Below, piece by piece: positions 9,332 to 17,402 of a stretch of DNA of 49,358 nt; within the stretch, counting starts at the first letter, position 1; each line of letters opens with the position of its first letter. Made by a program: the position numbers and the translations under genes. The notes beneath the pieces are model-generated. The model was given only the letters and a program-made list of their open reading frames with translations, was not told the DNA's origin and did no database searches. The stretch comes from an uncultured Lachnospiraceae bacterium (lineage in GTDB: Bacteria > Bacillota > Clostridia > Lachnospirales > Lachnospiraceae): NCBI GenBank assembly GCA_905234245.1, contig CAJOGN010000024.1, positions 1 to 49,358 of the forward strand, in the 5' to 3' direction.

Positions 9332-10175
9332 TATTAATAATGGTTGGAGCGATTTTTTTGAAGAGCAAAAAAGACAGGAGTATTTCAAGGATTTGGCGTC
9401 TTTTGTAGATGCTGAATATGAGAATAATACTGTATATCCTCCAAGGGATAATATATTTAAGGCATTTGAATTGACAGATATTGATGATATTAAGCTTGTG
9501 ATTATAGGTCAAGATCCTTATCATGAGAAAGGGCAGGCGATGGGGCTTGCTTTTTCTGTACCTAAGGGTGTTAGAATGCCGCCATCGCTATGTAATATAT
9601 ATAAGGAAATAGAAATGGAATATAACTACAAGATGCCGCCAAGTGGAGATCTTACAAGCTGGGCAAAGAAAGGCATATTCCTACTTAATAATGTGCTGAC
9701 GGTAAGAGAGCACGAGGCCAATTCCCATAAGAGTCATGGCTGGGAAATCTTTACAGATAATGTTATAAAGTATATTAATGAGATTGACAGACCTATTTGC
9801 TATATGCTTTGGGGTAATTTTGCCAGAAGTAAGAAGTCGTTGATAACCAATCCTAAGGCATATGTACTTGAATCGACACATCCTAGTCCGCTTTCGGCGA
9901 GCAGAGGATTCTTTGGGTGTAATCATTTCAAGAAGTTTAATGCATTTTTGAAGGAGAATTATGACCCCGTCCCCCCTGTCACTTATTTTGTTAGTATTTT
10001 GTTAATTACAGTTAGTGTCTTATCGATATCCACCGGCTTTGCGATATGGTCGTTCATACCCGCGCTCATTGCCTTATCAATATCTTCCTTGAAGGCGTTA
10101 GCTGTCATTGCAATAATCGGTATGTTGGCTAGGCTGTTATCATCAAGAGAGCGTATGGCTTTCGTCGCCTCGTAG
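9312..10175 (+). CDS. ung: Uracil-DNA glycosylase with abnormal C-terminal read-through
   Basis: Ung removes uracil from DNA and starts base-excision repair. Family motifs are clear: catalytic D68 in GQDPYH, the uracil pocket region [17 protein letters not shown], and the DNA-intercalating loop [13 protein letters not shown]. Homology ends near residue 217 (FLKENYD), close to the usual length of about 220. However, the frame has no stop there and continues for about 69 hydrophobic residues to 10175. That tail is simply the antisense of the receiver-domain end of the minus-strand kinase gene (overlap 9983-10175). A C-rich segment (9964-9982) lies at the junction. The catalytic domain looks complete; the tail is probably not functional. 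The native stop seems to have been lost. Confidence 0.88.
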   Translation: MYLLDYNINNGWSDFFEEQKRQEYFKDLASFVDAEYENNTVYPPRDNIFKAFELTDIDDIKLVIIGQDPYHEKGQAMGLAFSVPKGVRMPPSLCNIYKEIEMEYNYKMPPSGDLTSWAKKGIFLLNNVLTVREHEANSHKSHGWEIFTDNVIKYINEIDRPICYMLWGNFARSKKSLITNPKAYVLESTHPSPLSASRGFFGCNHFKKFNAFLKENYDPVPPVTYFVSILLITVSVLSISTGFAIWSFIPALIALSISSLKALAVIAIIGMLARLLSSRERMAFVAS

Positions 10176-12106
10176 CCGTTCATATTAGGCATTTGAATAT
10201 CCATAAGAATAACATCATAAGTACCATTAGGTGCAGAAGTTAGCATGTTGATACATTCCATACCGTCTCTGGCTCTGTCAACATGTAGTCCTTCGTCAGT
10301 GAAGAATTCAATTACAATATCAGCATTAATATCATTGTCTTCCGCTAGAAGTATATGAAGTCCATCATGCTTTGCGGACAGGATGTCAGAAGTGCTCTTG
10401 GCATTTACAGGAGCATTTCCTATTCTATGGGGAAGACTGACTGTAACCTTAGTGCCGACATTCTTCTTACTTGTAATATCAATGGTACCGTTCATAAGCT
10501 CTGTTAGGCGCTTGACAATTGCAAGTCCAAGTCCGGTTCCTGTAAGGTTGGCACTGGCAGTGGTTCGTTCTCTCTCGAAGCTCTCAAAGGCGTGAGACAA
10601 GAATTCCTCGCTCATGCCTATTCCTGTATCCTCGTAAGTAGTAGTGATTATTATCTCATCTTCGTTAGCGCCCGGCGTTTCCCTTGTTGTAATCTTAAGA
10701 GTGCCACCTTCAGGAGTGTACTTGACAGCATTGGATACAAGATTGATAAATATCTCAAGAGTGTGTACAGTATCAATATATACATATCTTGTGGGTGCAT
10801 CAATATCCTCTATGTATGTAAGATTCTTATCTCCGATTAGTTCCTTGACAAGAGAGCTGCATTCTTCTCTGTGTGCATAAGAATCAATAAGCTCTTCTTC
10901 GATTATTATTTTGTTATTCTCGATTCGAGACATCTCAAGCACATCGTTAAGTACACCAAGGAGATAGTTGCCGGAGAGGATTATATTATCAATATATTTG
11001 TCAAGATTCTCTTCAGTGTCTTTTTTGGACTTGGCTAGCTTGGCGGAACCTATTATTGCATTAAGAGGTGTCCTTATATCGTGACTCATATTGAATAAGA
11101 ATACTGACTTGGCTTCGTTGGCTTTTTTGGCAAGCTCTAGAGCTTCCTGCAGCTCCTTCTTATGACTGTTTTCCCGCTCCAATTCCCGTAGATATAATTT
11201 GTCATTTCTATGTATAAGAATAACAATAAGAATCCATATTACCCACAGTGATGCAAATACCAGATACATCTCAGTATGTCTGCTTACGGCATCCAGTAAC
11301 GGGAAATGACCGGCATAACCATTAATCCATTTGTCCATGAGCTTGTCTCGGGTTCCGTCTCTGTATAATTCTTCTATGAGAATGTTAATCTGTGGATACA
11401 CATTGCTGTTTGCAGTCAGTCCGTAAGCAAGATAGCTCTTACTGAAGAAAAGCGGGGTAGATAAGTGGAGACCTTTGTCATAGTTATATATCTGCCCAAC
11501 ATTTTTCTGGCATAACACATAGTCAATCTCGTCTTGACTAAGAGCATCGAAGAGCTCATTATAGGAATTCTTCTCAATTAGAGTACTTTGACTAAGAGAA
11601 GGGTATTGCACATTATACAATCCGCCTGTAATAATTCCGATTCTCTTGCCTTGTATATCTGATAGGCTCTTTGTGTCTCTTTTTGACCATAAGACAAGGT
11701 CGTCATCAGAAAATGGGATAGTAGTAATAAGATTATTGGCTGATATACTACCCATTCTTCTGCCAAGTACAATATCTACCGTATTATCTTGAATGGCATG
11801 CAGGTATTCCGGCATTTCCACAAGGGTAATCTCGGCGCGATAACCCATTCGATTACATAACTCGGTAATTACTTCTACGTCTAGACCGTTAGGATTGCCT
11901 TGCTCGTCTATAAAGCTATAGGGCGCGAAATCTCTGTTACCAATTACCTTAATTGTCCTGTTATTGTTGAAATCAGGAAGAAATTCCCTCTGAGGCTCAG
12001 TAATAAATACCCCCATACGAAACAGGGTGTAGAATATAGGCATAACTAGTAATAAGATGCTAATAATTATAGCAAATGCAGTTTTTAATGTTTTATTGCC
12101 CTTCAT
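9983..12106 (-). CDS. Hybrid sensor histidine kinase with solute-binding (BvgS/EvgS-like) sensor
   Basis: A 707-residue membrane kinase. An N-terminal membrane helix (about 10-31) is followed by an extracytoplasmic family-3 solute-binding domain (about 48-270; YSFIDEQGNPNGLDVEVITEL, amino-acid-binding type). A second membrane helix is at about 280-300 and a short coiled coil leads to HisKA, with the phosphorylated His in FNMSHDIRTPLNAIIG. The HATPase_c domain has NLVSNAVKYT and GTGLGLAIVKRL. A C-terminal receiver domain has its phosphoacceptor Asp in [13 protein letters not shown]. There is no HPt domain in the chain, so a separate phosphotransfer protein or regulator is expected. AGGAGAG lies in front of the ATG. 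The gene is divergent from the purine genes and convergent with ung, whose frame runs into it. Confidence 0.93.
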   Translation of the reverse strand: MKGNKTLKTAFAIIISILLLVMPIFYTLFRMGVFITEPQREFLPDFNNNRTIKVIGNRDFAPYSFIDEQGNPNGLDVEVITELCNRMGYRAEITLVEMPEYLHAIQDNTVDIVLGRRMGSISANNLITTIPFSDDDLVLWSKRDTKSLSDIQGKRIGIITGGLYNVQYPSLSQSTLIEKNSYNELFDALSQDEIDYVLCQKNVGQIYNYDKGLHLSTPLFFSKSYLAYGLTANSNVYPQINILIEELYRDGTRDKLMDKWINGYAGHFPLLDAVSRHTEMYLVFASLWVIWILIVILIHRNDKLYLRELERENSHKKELQEALELAKKANEAKSVFLFNMSHDIRTPLNAIIGSAKLAKSKKDTEENLDKYIDNIILSGNYLLGVLNDVLEMSRIENNKIIIEEELIDSYAHREECSSLVKELIGDKNLTYIEDIDAPTRYVYIDTVHTLEIFINLVSNAVKYTPEGGTLKITTRETPGANEDEIIITTTYEDTGIGMSEEFLSHAFESFERERTTASANLTGTGLGLAIVKRLTELMNGTIDITSKKNVGTKVTVSLPHRIGNAPVNAKSTSDILSAKHDGLHILLAEDNDINADIVIEFFTDEGLHVDRARDGMECINMLTSAPNGTYDVILMDIQMPNMNGYEATKAIRSLDDNSLANIPIIAMTANAFKEDIDKAMSAGMNDHIAKPVDIDKTLTVINKILTK

Positions 12107-12145
12107 AAGAAGCTCTCCTATTGTAGAGTGACTTAGGTATTATCT

Positions 12146-12154
12146 ATTATAACA
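12146..12154 (-). promoter_or_regulatory. Extended -10 element for the hybrid kinase gene
   Basis: On the minus strand the sequence reads TGTTATAAT, an extended -10 element, 40-48 bases upstream of the kinase ATG. No good -35 is visible, as is usual for extended -10 promoters. The same nine bases occur on the plus strand at 12182-12190 in front of the purine gene. Confidence 0.5.
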
Positions 12155-12181
12155 TATTTTTACCAATACACAGATAAATTA

Positions 12182-12190
12182 TGTTATAAT
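12182..12190 (+). promoter_or_regulatory. Extended -10 element for the IMP synthesis operon
   Basis: TGTTATAAT on the plus strand, 41 bases before the ATG of the IMP cyclohydrolase gene. It mirrors the minus-strand element 28 bases to the left, so the two divergent genes have nearly symmetric promoters. A shared regulator cannot be inferred from this alone. Confidence 0.55.
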
Positions 12191-12230
12191 ATCTGACAGT
12201 AATATATAAGATCAATATAGGAGAAAGAAT

Positions 12231-12947
12231 ATGAAAAAACTATCAATTGCAAAAGAATTATCGTCTAACTCATATCCGGGCAGAGGAATTGTTATCGGCA
12301 AGTCACCTAACGGCAAATATGCGGTATGCGGATATTTTATAATGGGACGAAGCGCCAACAGTCGTAATCGAATATTTGTTGAAGATGGTGAGGGAATAAG
12401 AACACAGGCCTACGACGAATCCAAGATGGAAGATCCAAGTCTTATAATCTATTCGCCTGTAAGAGTGCTGGGCAATAAGACCATTGTTACTAACGGTGAT
12501 CAGACTGATACTATCTATGAAGGAATGGACAAGCAACAGACATTTGAACAATCCCTTCGCACAAGAGAGTTCGAGCCGGACGCACCTAATCTGACACCGA
12601 GAATCTCCGGGATAATGCATATTGACAATGGTACATATAACTATGCTATGTCAATCCTTAAGAGTAATAACGGGGATGATTCTGCTTGTAACAGATATAC
12701 ATTTGCATATGAGAATCCTGCTGCAGGTGAAGGTCGTTTTATTCATACTTATATGAGTGATGGCAATCCACTTCCTAGCTTTGAGGGTGAGCCTAAGCTA
12801 GTGGATGTAGTTGATGACATTGACGAATATACCAGGATGTTATGGGATAATCTTAATGAAGATAATAAGGTGTCCCTATTCGTCAGATATATCAATATAG
12901 CAGATGGAACTTATGAGAGTAGGATAGTTAATAAGAATAAATTGTAA
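12231..12947 (+). CDS. IMP cyclohydrolase (PurO family)
   Basis: This enzyme closes the ring of FAICAR to give IMP, the last step of de novo purine synthesis. The 238 residues resemble the PurO-type IMP cyclohydrolase family rather than the N-terminal half of bifunctional PurH: the opening (SNSYPGRGIVIGKSPNGKY), the R-S-A-N-S-R-N-R segment and DPSLIIYSPVR are characteristic. The Shine-Dalgarno is AGGAGAAAG. The next gene, 14 bases downstream, is the formyltransferase that makes its substrate, so both final steps are encoded together as separate proteins. I leave the symbol blank because naming (purO or purH-like) varies. Confidence 0.9.
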   Translation: MKKLSIAKELSSNSYPGRGIVIGKSPNGKYAVCGYFIMGRSANSRNRIFVEDGEGIRTQAYDESKMEDPSLIIYSPVRVLGNKTIVTNGDQTDTIYEGMDKQQTFEQSLRTREFEPDAPNLTPRISGIMHIDNGTYNYAMSILKSNNGDDSACNRYTFAYENPAAGEGRFIHTYMSDGNPLPSFEGEPKLVDVVDDIDEYTRMLWDNLNEDNKVSLFVRYINIADGTYESRIVNKNKL

Positions 12948-12961
12948 TTAGGAGGAATATC

Positions 12962-14140
12962 ATGAACGAATTAGAACTTAAGTATGGCTGTAATCCCAAT
13001 CAGAAGCCATCTAGAATATTTATGGAAGAGGGTGAGCTGCCAATAAAGGTACTCTGTGGCAAGCCGGGATATATCAACTTCCTTGATGCATTTAACGGCT
13101 GGCAGCTTGTCAGTGAGCTTAAGAAGGCCACAGGACTTCCTGCCGCAACTTCCTTTAAGCACGTCTCTCCAGCAGGAGCGGCAGTTGGACTTCCACTGTC
13201 AGATGTAGAGAAGAAGATATACTGGGTTGATGATATGGACTTTGAATTCACACCCCTTGCTAATGCTTATGCAAGAGCAAGAGGCGCAGACAGAATGTCA
13301 TCCTTTGGTGACTTCATATCACTGTCTGATGTATGTGACAAGGAGACTGCCCTTATTATTAAGAGAGAAGTATCGGACGGTGTTATTGCTCCGGGATATA
13401 CTGATGAAGCATTAGAGATACTTAAGCAGAAGAAAAAGGGTAATTACAATGTAATCGAGATTGATACTGATTATGTGCCTAAGGAGTTAGAGCGCAAGGA
13501 AGTCTTCGGTATTACATTTGAACAGGGAAGAAATGAACTTAAGATTGATGATGATTTCTTCTCTAATATTGTAACAAATAACAAAGAGCTGACTAAGGAA
13601 GCTAAGATTGACCTTGCTATAGCAATGATTACACTCAAGTATACTCAGTCTAATTCTGTATGCTTTGCCAAGGGAGGTCAGGCAATAGGAATCGGAGCCG
13701 GCCAGCAATCTCGAATCCACTGTACCCGTCTTGCAGGAAGCAAGGCTGATAACTGGTGGCTTCGTCAGTCTCCTGAAGTGCTTAATCTGCCTTTCAGAGA
13801 GGATGTTAAGAGAGTAGACAGGGATAATGCAATTGACCTTTATATCGGCGAAGATTATATGGATGTATTATCAGACGGAGCATGGGAGAATATTTTCACA
13901 ACTAAGCCGGAAGTATTTACAAGAGAAGCTAAGAGAGAATGGCTTGACAAGATGGAAGGCGTATCCCTTGGTTCAGATGCATTTTTCCCATTTGGAGATA
14001 ATATCGAGAGGGCGCATAGAAGCGGTGTTAAATATGTTGCTGAACCGGGTGGCTCAATCAGAGATGATAATGTAATCGAGACATGTGACAAATACAATAT
14101 GGTAATGGCATTTACAGGAATCAGATTGTTCCATCACTAG
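12962..14140 (+). CDS. Stand-alone AICAR formyltransferase
   Basis: It transfers a formyl group from 10-formyltetrahydrofolate to AICAR, giving FAICAR for the cyclohydrolase encoded just upstream. The 392 residues correspond to only the C-terminal, transformylase part of bifunctional PurH. Visible signatures are the opening LKYGCNPNQKPS, the catalytic Lys-His in SFKHVSPAGAAVG, SNSVCFAKGGQAIGIGAGQQ, and the end FPFGDNIERAHRSGV with AEPGGSIRD. A perfect AGGAGG precedes the ATG. A long palindrome begins 9 bases after the stop. Confidence 0.92.
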   Translation: MNELELKYGCNPNQKPSRIFMEEGELPIKVLCGKPGYINFLDAFNGWQLVSELKKATGLPAATSFKHVSPAGAAVGLPLSDVEKKIYWVDDMDFEFTPLANAYARARGADRMSSFGDFISLSDVCDKETALIIKREVSDGVIAPGYTDEALEILKQKKKGNYNVIEIDTDYVPKELERKEVFGITFEQGRNELKIDDDFFSNIVTNNKELTKEAKIDLAIAMITLKYTQSNSVCFAKGGQAIGIGAGQQSRIHCTRLAGSKADNWWLRQSPEVLNLPFREDVKRVDRDNAIDLYIGEDYMDVLSDGAWENIFTTKPEVFTREAKREWLDKMEGVSLGSDAFFPFGDNIERAHRSGVKYVAEPGGSIRDDNVIETCDKYNMVMAFTGIRLFHH

Positions 14141-14148
14141 AAACTGTT

Positions 14149-14244
14149 TATATATAGTGGATAGAGCAGCTTATACGGAATGTAGTCCCGTACTTAAGTA
14201 CGGGACTACATTCCGTATAAGCTGCGTTCAGAACACTATGTATA
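14149..14244. repeat. Large palindromic element after the formyltransferase gene
   Basis: The core at 14166-14225 is a perfect 60-bp palindrome: 30 bases starting GCAGCTTATACGG mirrored exactly around the centre of TTAA. An outer pair of 11-base arms (14149-14159 and 14234-14244) matches at 10 of 11 positions, giving a hairpin of about 96 nt with one internal loop. There is no U-run after it, so it is not a textbook terminator, although the stem could stop or stabilise transcripts. It might be a small mobile palindromic repeat. No flanking target duplication was evident. Confidence 0.9.
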
Positions 14245-14327
14245 TTATTTATATGAGTTCATGTTATTCATTAATCTGACTTTGATGTATTTATATTAAT
14301 TGAGATAAATGTATAGGAGATTATATA

Positions 14328-16043
14328 ATGCACGAAAATGAAATACGAGAAAATCGAATTGAAGAAAAGAGTATGACAATATACGAGGCAATGCAGGATA
14401 TTATGGCAGGGAAATATGTTATACCTGCATTTCAAAGATCGTATGTATGGTCATTGCCTCAAATAGAAAAATTATGGGATTCAATTTTGCTTGGATATCC
14501 TATTGCTACTTTTTTGTATTGGCATTTGGACGATAATAATGTTGATGGCGAGACTACTTTTTGCCAATTTATTTCTGATGTGACATTTAATTCTTCTAAA
14601 GTGGCAGATGGAATCAAATATAAACTAACAAATATAAAAACTTCCATATCTGATATAGGTGTTCTTGATGGACAACAAAGACTAACATCATTGTTTATAT
14701 CCTTGTATGGAAATGTGTACATGCGACCTAAAAATGCAAGAAAGAGAACAGGTCCAAGAGATCAGATGAAACTACTGATTGATCTAAATAAATATGAAAG
14801 ACCGGAAGATGTTGGAGGTTATAACGAGAAGTCATATAATATTTTTTTTACAAAAAACGGAAGAGTTAATCCAACGCATTTTGAATTAAAAAAAATAATA
14901 ACAGATGATTTTAGAGATGATACAAAGAGACCGGCGGCAATTGAAGAAGCTATAAAGTATGTTCCTAATGATAGTAAGGAATATGCTAGGGAATTGTTGT
15001 TGAAACTTTATAGAAAAATATGTGAAGAAAAACTAATTAGATATACTGAAATATATAATATGAATCAAGATGATGCACTAGAAATCTTTATTCGTTTTAA
15101 CAGTGGTGGAAAAGCATTAAAGAAATCGGAAATAACGATGTCAATTTTGGAAGTTCATTGGCCGAGTGCAAGAGAGAGTTTTAATCAGGTTTTAAATGGC
15201 GTATATGAAGACTTTGGAACAGATTTTATAATTAGAACTTCTCTTATGCTTCATGGGAAAGATGTTACAAAGTTTATTGTTACTCGTGAAATGGTAGAAA
15301 AACTTAAGAATGAATGGAGGAAGTTCAAAGATGCATTAGATAATCTTGAAAAAATGTTTGGGTATATGCATATTGATTTGAGAAGGTTTTCGTCATACTG
15401 GAACGTTTTAGTTCCTGTTATATATTATATATATCTCAATCCAAATGATTATATGAAATGTGCAAAAGGGGTAGAGGTGTACATTACTCGTGCAATATTC
15501 TTTATTTATTTTAGATCCGGAACTCCGGGGAAGCTTAAAGAGATGAAATCAAAAATTAATGAGTATAATTATGAAATTAATATAGATATGTTAAATACTA
15601 TACCTGACCTTAGTGTTACCGAAGGAAAAATCGATGATTTAATGAATAGTGCTAGAAAGGGAACAAGGTTAGCTGACGAGGTACTATATTATACGAGTCG
15701 ATTTTGGATTAAACCCGGAGTTAAATATGAAGAAGATCACTTACATCCTAGTAATGAATTTGAGGGAATGCCTTATGGAATTTCAACTGAAAAAATGAAA
15801 CACTGGAGATCACTCAAAGATGATTTGCCGAATTTACATTTGCTTGAAGGAAGAAGTAATGCTAGTAAAAGTGATATGAGGTTGATTGATTACTATAATA
15901 GTATGAATAGTGAACAACAAAAGGTATTTTACGAACAAGCTTTGATACCTGAAAATGTATCACTTGAGCTAGAAAACTTTGAAGAGTTCTATAATGCTCG
16001 AAGGTTGATTTTAGAAGAAAAGATTCGTGAATTGATTTGTTAA
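14328..16043 (+). CDS. DUF262/HNH-like protein (GmrSD-related), probable defence nuclease
   Basis: A 571-residue single-chain protein. The N-terminal DUF262 (GmrS-like, ParB-fold) domain is clear: IPAFQRSYVWSLPQIEKLWD at about 31-50 and the diagnostic DGQQRLTSL at about 114-122. The C-terminal part contains an HNH/DUF1524-like arrangement, EEDHLHPSN near residue 467 and LPNLHLLEGRSNASKSD near 505-520. GmrSD proteins use NTP-dependent nuclease activity against modified phage DNA; whether this one does is inference. The gene is visibly more A/T-rich than its neighbours, lies between housekeeping genes, and ends in a strong terminator. This fits horizontal acquisition. The Shine-Dalgarno is TAGGAGA. 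Confidence 0.82.
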   Translation: MHENEIRENRIEEKSMTIYEAMQDIMAGKYVIPAFQRSYVWSLPQIEKLWDSILLGYPIATFLYWHLDDNNVDGETTFCQFISDVTFNSSKVADGIKYKLTNIKTSISDIGVLDGQQRLTSLFISLYGNVYMRPKNARKRTGPRDQMKLLIDLNKYERPEDVGGYNEKSYNIFFTKNGRVNPTHFELKKIITDDFRDDTKRPAAIEEAIKYVPNDSKEYARELLLKLYRKICEEKLIRYTEIYNMNQDDALEIFIRFNSGGKALKKSEITMSILEVHWPSARESFNQVLNGVYEDFGTDFIIRTSLMLHGKDVTKFIVTREMVEKLKNEWRKFKDALDNLEKMFGYMHIDLRRFSSYWNVLVPVIYYIYLNPNDYMKCAKGVEVYITRAIFFIYFRSGTPGKLKEMKSKINEYNYEINIDMLNTIPDLSVTEGKIDDLMNSARKGTRLADEVLYYTSRFWIKPGVKYEEDHLHPSNEFEGMPYGISTEKMKHWRSLKDDLPNLHLLEGRSNASKSDMRLIDYYNSMNSEQQKVFYEQALIPENVSLELENFEEFYNARRLILEEKIRELIC

Positions 16044-16052
16044 GACAGTAAC

Positions 16053-16088
16053 AACTCCCCACTGCGTAGCGCGGTGGGGAGTTTTTTG
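16053..16088 (+). terminator. Intrinsic terminator after the DUF262 gene
   Basis: AACTCCCCAC with an inner TGCG pairs with CGCG and GTGGGGAGTT around a TAG loop, followed by a run of T's (16082-16087). It starts 9 bases after the DUF262 stop and ends just before the promoter of the next pair, isolating the two units. Confidence 0.92.
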
Positions 16089-16090
16089 TA

Positions 16091-16118
16091 TTGACATATA
16101 TCAGTTTATTGATATAAT
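16091..16118 (+). promoter_or_regulatory. Promoter of the HTH/nucleotidyltransferase pair
   Basis: A perfect -35 TTGACA (16091-16096) and perfect -10 TATAAT (16113-16118) with 16-base spacing, 36 bases before the HTH start codon. It is entirely overlapped by the left arm of the inverted repeat at 16099-16141. Confidence 0.88.
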
Positions 16119-16141
16119 TAGTATATATCAATATACTGATA
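16099..16141 (+). promoter_or_regulatory. Palindromic operator of the HTH/nucleotidyltransferase pair
   Basis: The left arm TATCAGTTTATTGATATA (16099-16116) is the reverse complement of the right arm TATATCAATATACTGATA (16124-16141) at 17 of 18 positions, with a 7-base spacer. The left arm covers the spacer and -10; the right arm covers the likely transcription start. This is the layout expected if the HTH protein represses its own operon. Confidence 0.85.
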
Positions 16142-16153
16142 CAAGGAGTTATT

Positions 16154-16693
16154 ATGTTAATAGACTATTTGCAGGACAATAATATTAGTATATATGAATT
16201 GAGTAAAGACAGCGGTGTAGCTTACAGCACCTTGCATAACATTGCTACAGGCAAGCAGCACATTGACAGATGTAGCGTAGGCCATCTTAAGCGTATAGCT
16301 GATTGTCTGTCAATGACCTTGGATAGATGTTATGAGATATGCAGGGTGTATACAGCCAATGATTTTGAACTATTTAAGAGCAATGTGTGTCATGATGTCA
16401 AGAGAAGAGGGGATTTAGGATTTATCGGTTATATAATTGAATCGGATGACATAATGATTAATTGGGAGAATGAGAGGAAAGAGCAGGCAATGTACTTACT
16501 GTCTATGCTTGATTATTTATCCAATATTAATGATATTCCTCTTGCCAACAGATATGACAATATTAGACAGTATAGAATCGAGCCTCCTATTGTACCCTTA
16601 TCGGTTAAGATGAGTGATACTAATTTTGATAATTCAATTAAGGAATTCAGAGATCATGGGATAATTGAGGGGGATATAAGGGATGTATGCTAA
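16154..16693 (+). CDS. XRE-type HTH protein, probable antitoxin/repressor
   Basis: A 179-residue protein with an XRE/Cro-type helix-turn-helix at residues 8-55 (ISIYELSKDSGVAYSTLHNI, then GHLKRIADCLSMTLDRCYEI). The remaining 120 residues are not recognised and may bind the partner. AAGGAG (16143-16148) precedes the ATG. Its stop overlaps the start of the nucleotidyltransferase gene by 11 bases, and its promoter is covered by a near-perfect inverted repeat. This arrangement is typical of an autoregulated antitoxin in front of its toxin. Antitoxin function is inferred from context only. Confidence 0.8.
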   Translation: MLIDYLQDNNISIYELSKDSGVAYSTLHNIATGKQHIDRCSVGHLKRIADCLSMTLDRCYEICRVYTANDFELFKSNVCHDVKRRGDLGFIGYIIESDDIMINWENERKEQAMYLLSMLDYLSNINDIPLANRYDNIRQYRIEPPIVPLSVKMSDTNFDNSIKEFRDHGIIEGDIRDVC

Positions 16694-17402
16694 GACGTTA
16701 GACCGCTATACTATAAATAATGCTCTTAATCTGTTAAGTAAAGATATCAAGAAGACATATGGTCGTAAAGCAGTGGTTGAGATAGTAATTGTTGGAGGTG
16801 CATCTATTACGCTTAATTACTCTTTTAGGCAAGGAACGACTGATATTGATGCCCTTGTATCTGATGGCTTGTATTCTATCAAGGAATCCGTGTACAGAGT
16901 TGCAGAAAAGATTGGTCTTCCGGATGACTGGCTTAATAATGATTTTACCAAGACTTCATCATACTCTAGAAGACTTATTGGTTGTAGTACCTATTATAAG
17001 ACGTATAATCAGGTACTACATGTTAGAGTCGTTAAGAATGAGTATCTTATTGCAACTAAGCTTGTATCGGCTCGTAAGTACAAGAATGACTTGTCGGATA
17101 TTGTAGGCATTATAAATGAGAATCCTAAGATTACACGCAAAATGATAGAATCAGCAGTCACAGAGATATACGGTGATGTATCTTATGTGGATAGTGAGAT
17201 GTGGGATTTTCTTGATAATTGTTTTGATAATCATTCAATTAATGATTATCGCAATATATCTTTAATGGAACTAAACAATAAGAGTAAGCTCGTGCATTTT
17301 GAGGCACAGAATGAAGATGTACTTCGTAAGGATAATGTGGATGAAATAATAAAAATACTGAATGAAAAGGGTTTTGATTCAGACGACAAGGAACTTCCTT
17401 GA
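16683..17402 (+). CDS. Nucleotidyltransferase-fold protein (DUF6036-like), probable toxin
   Basis: A 239-residue protein with a nucleotidyltransferase core: VIVGGASITLNYSFRQGTTDIDALV holds the G-G-x-S-like loop (about 37-40) and the metal-binding T-D-I-D acidic pair (about 53-56). The helical segment SARKYKNDLSDI is typical of DUF6036/MNT-like proteins. Such proteins act as toxins or tRNA/protein nucleotidyltransferases in several toxin-antitoxin classes; the target here is unknown. It overlaps the HTH gene by 11 bases and converges with tmcAL, overlapping it by 24 bases at the 3' end. Only the second acidic side of the active site is obvious by eye; a third acidic residue was not located. 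Confidence 0.78.
   Translation: MYAKTLDRYTINNALNLLSKDIKKTYGRKAVVEIVIVGGASITLNYSFRQGTTDIDALVSDGLYSIKESVYRVAEKIGLPDDWLNNDFTKTSSYSRRLIGCSTYYKTYNQVLHVRVVKNEYLIATKLVSARKYKNDLSDIVGIINENPKITRKMIESAVTEIYGDVSYVDSEMWDFLDNCFDNHSINDYRNISLMELNNKSKLVHFEAQNEDVLRKDNVDEIIKILNEKGFDSDDKELP

Noticed and set aside
10000-10175. Hydrophobic C-terminal tail of the ung frame as a membrane domain
   Set aside because: It is the exact antisense of the conserved receiver domain of the minus-strand kinase; hydrophobicity arises from that coding sequence.
14166-14225. tRNA or structured RNA gene at the palindrome
   Set aside because: The symmetry is a single perfect hairpin with no cloverleaf or conserved tRNA bases.
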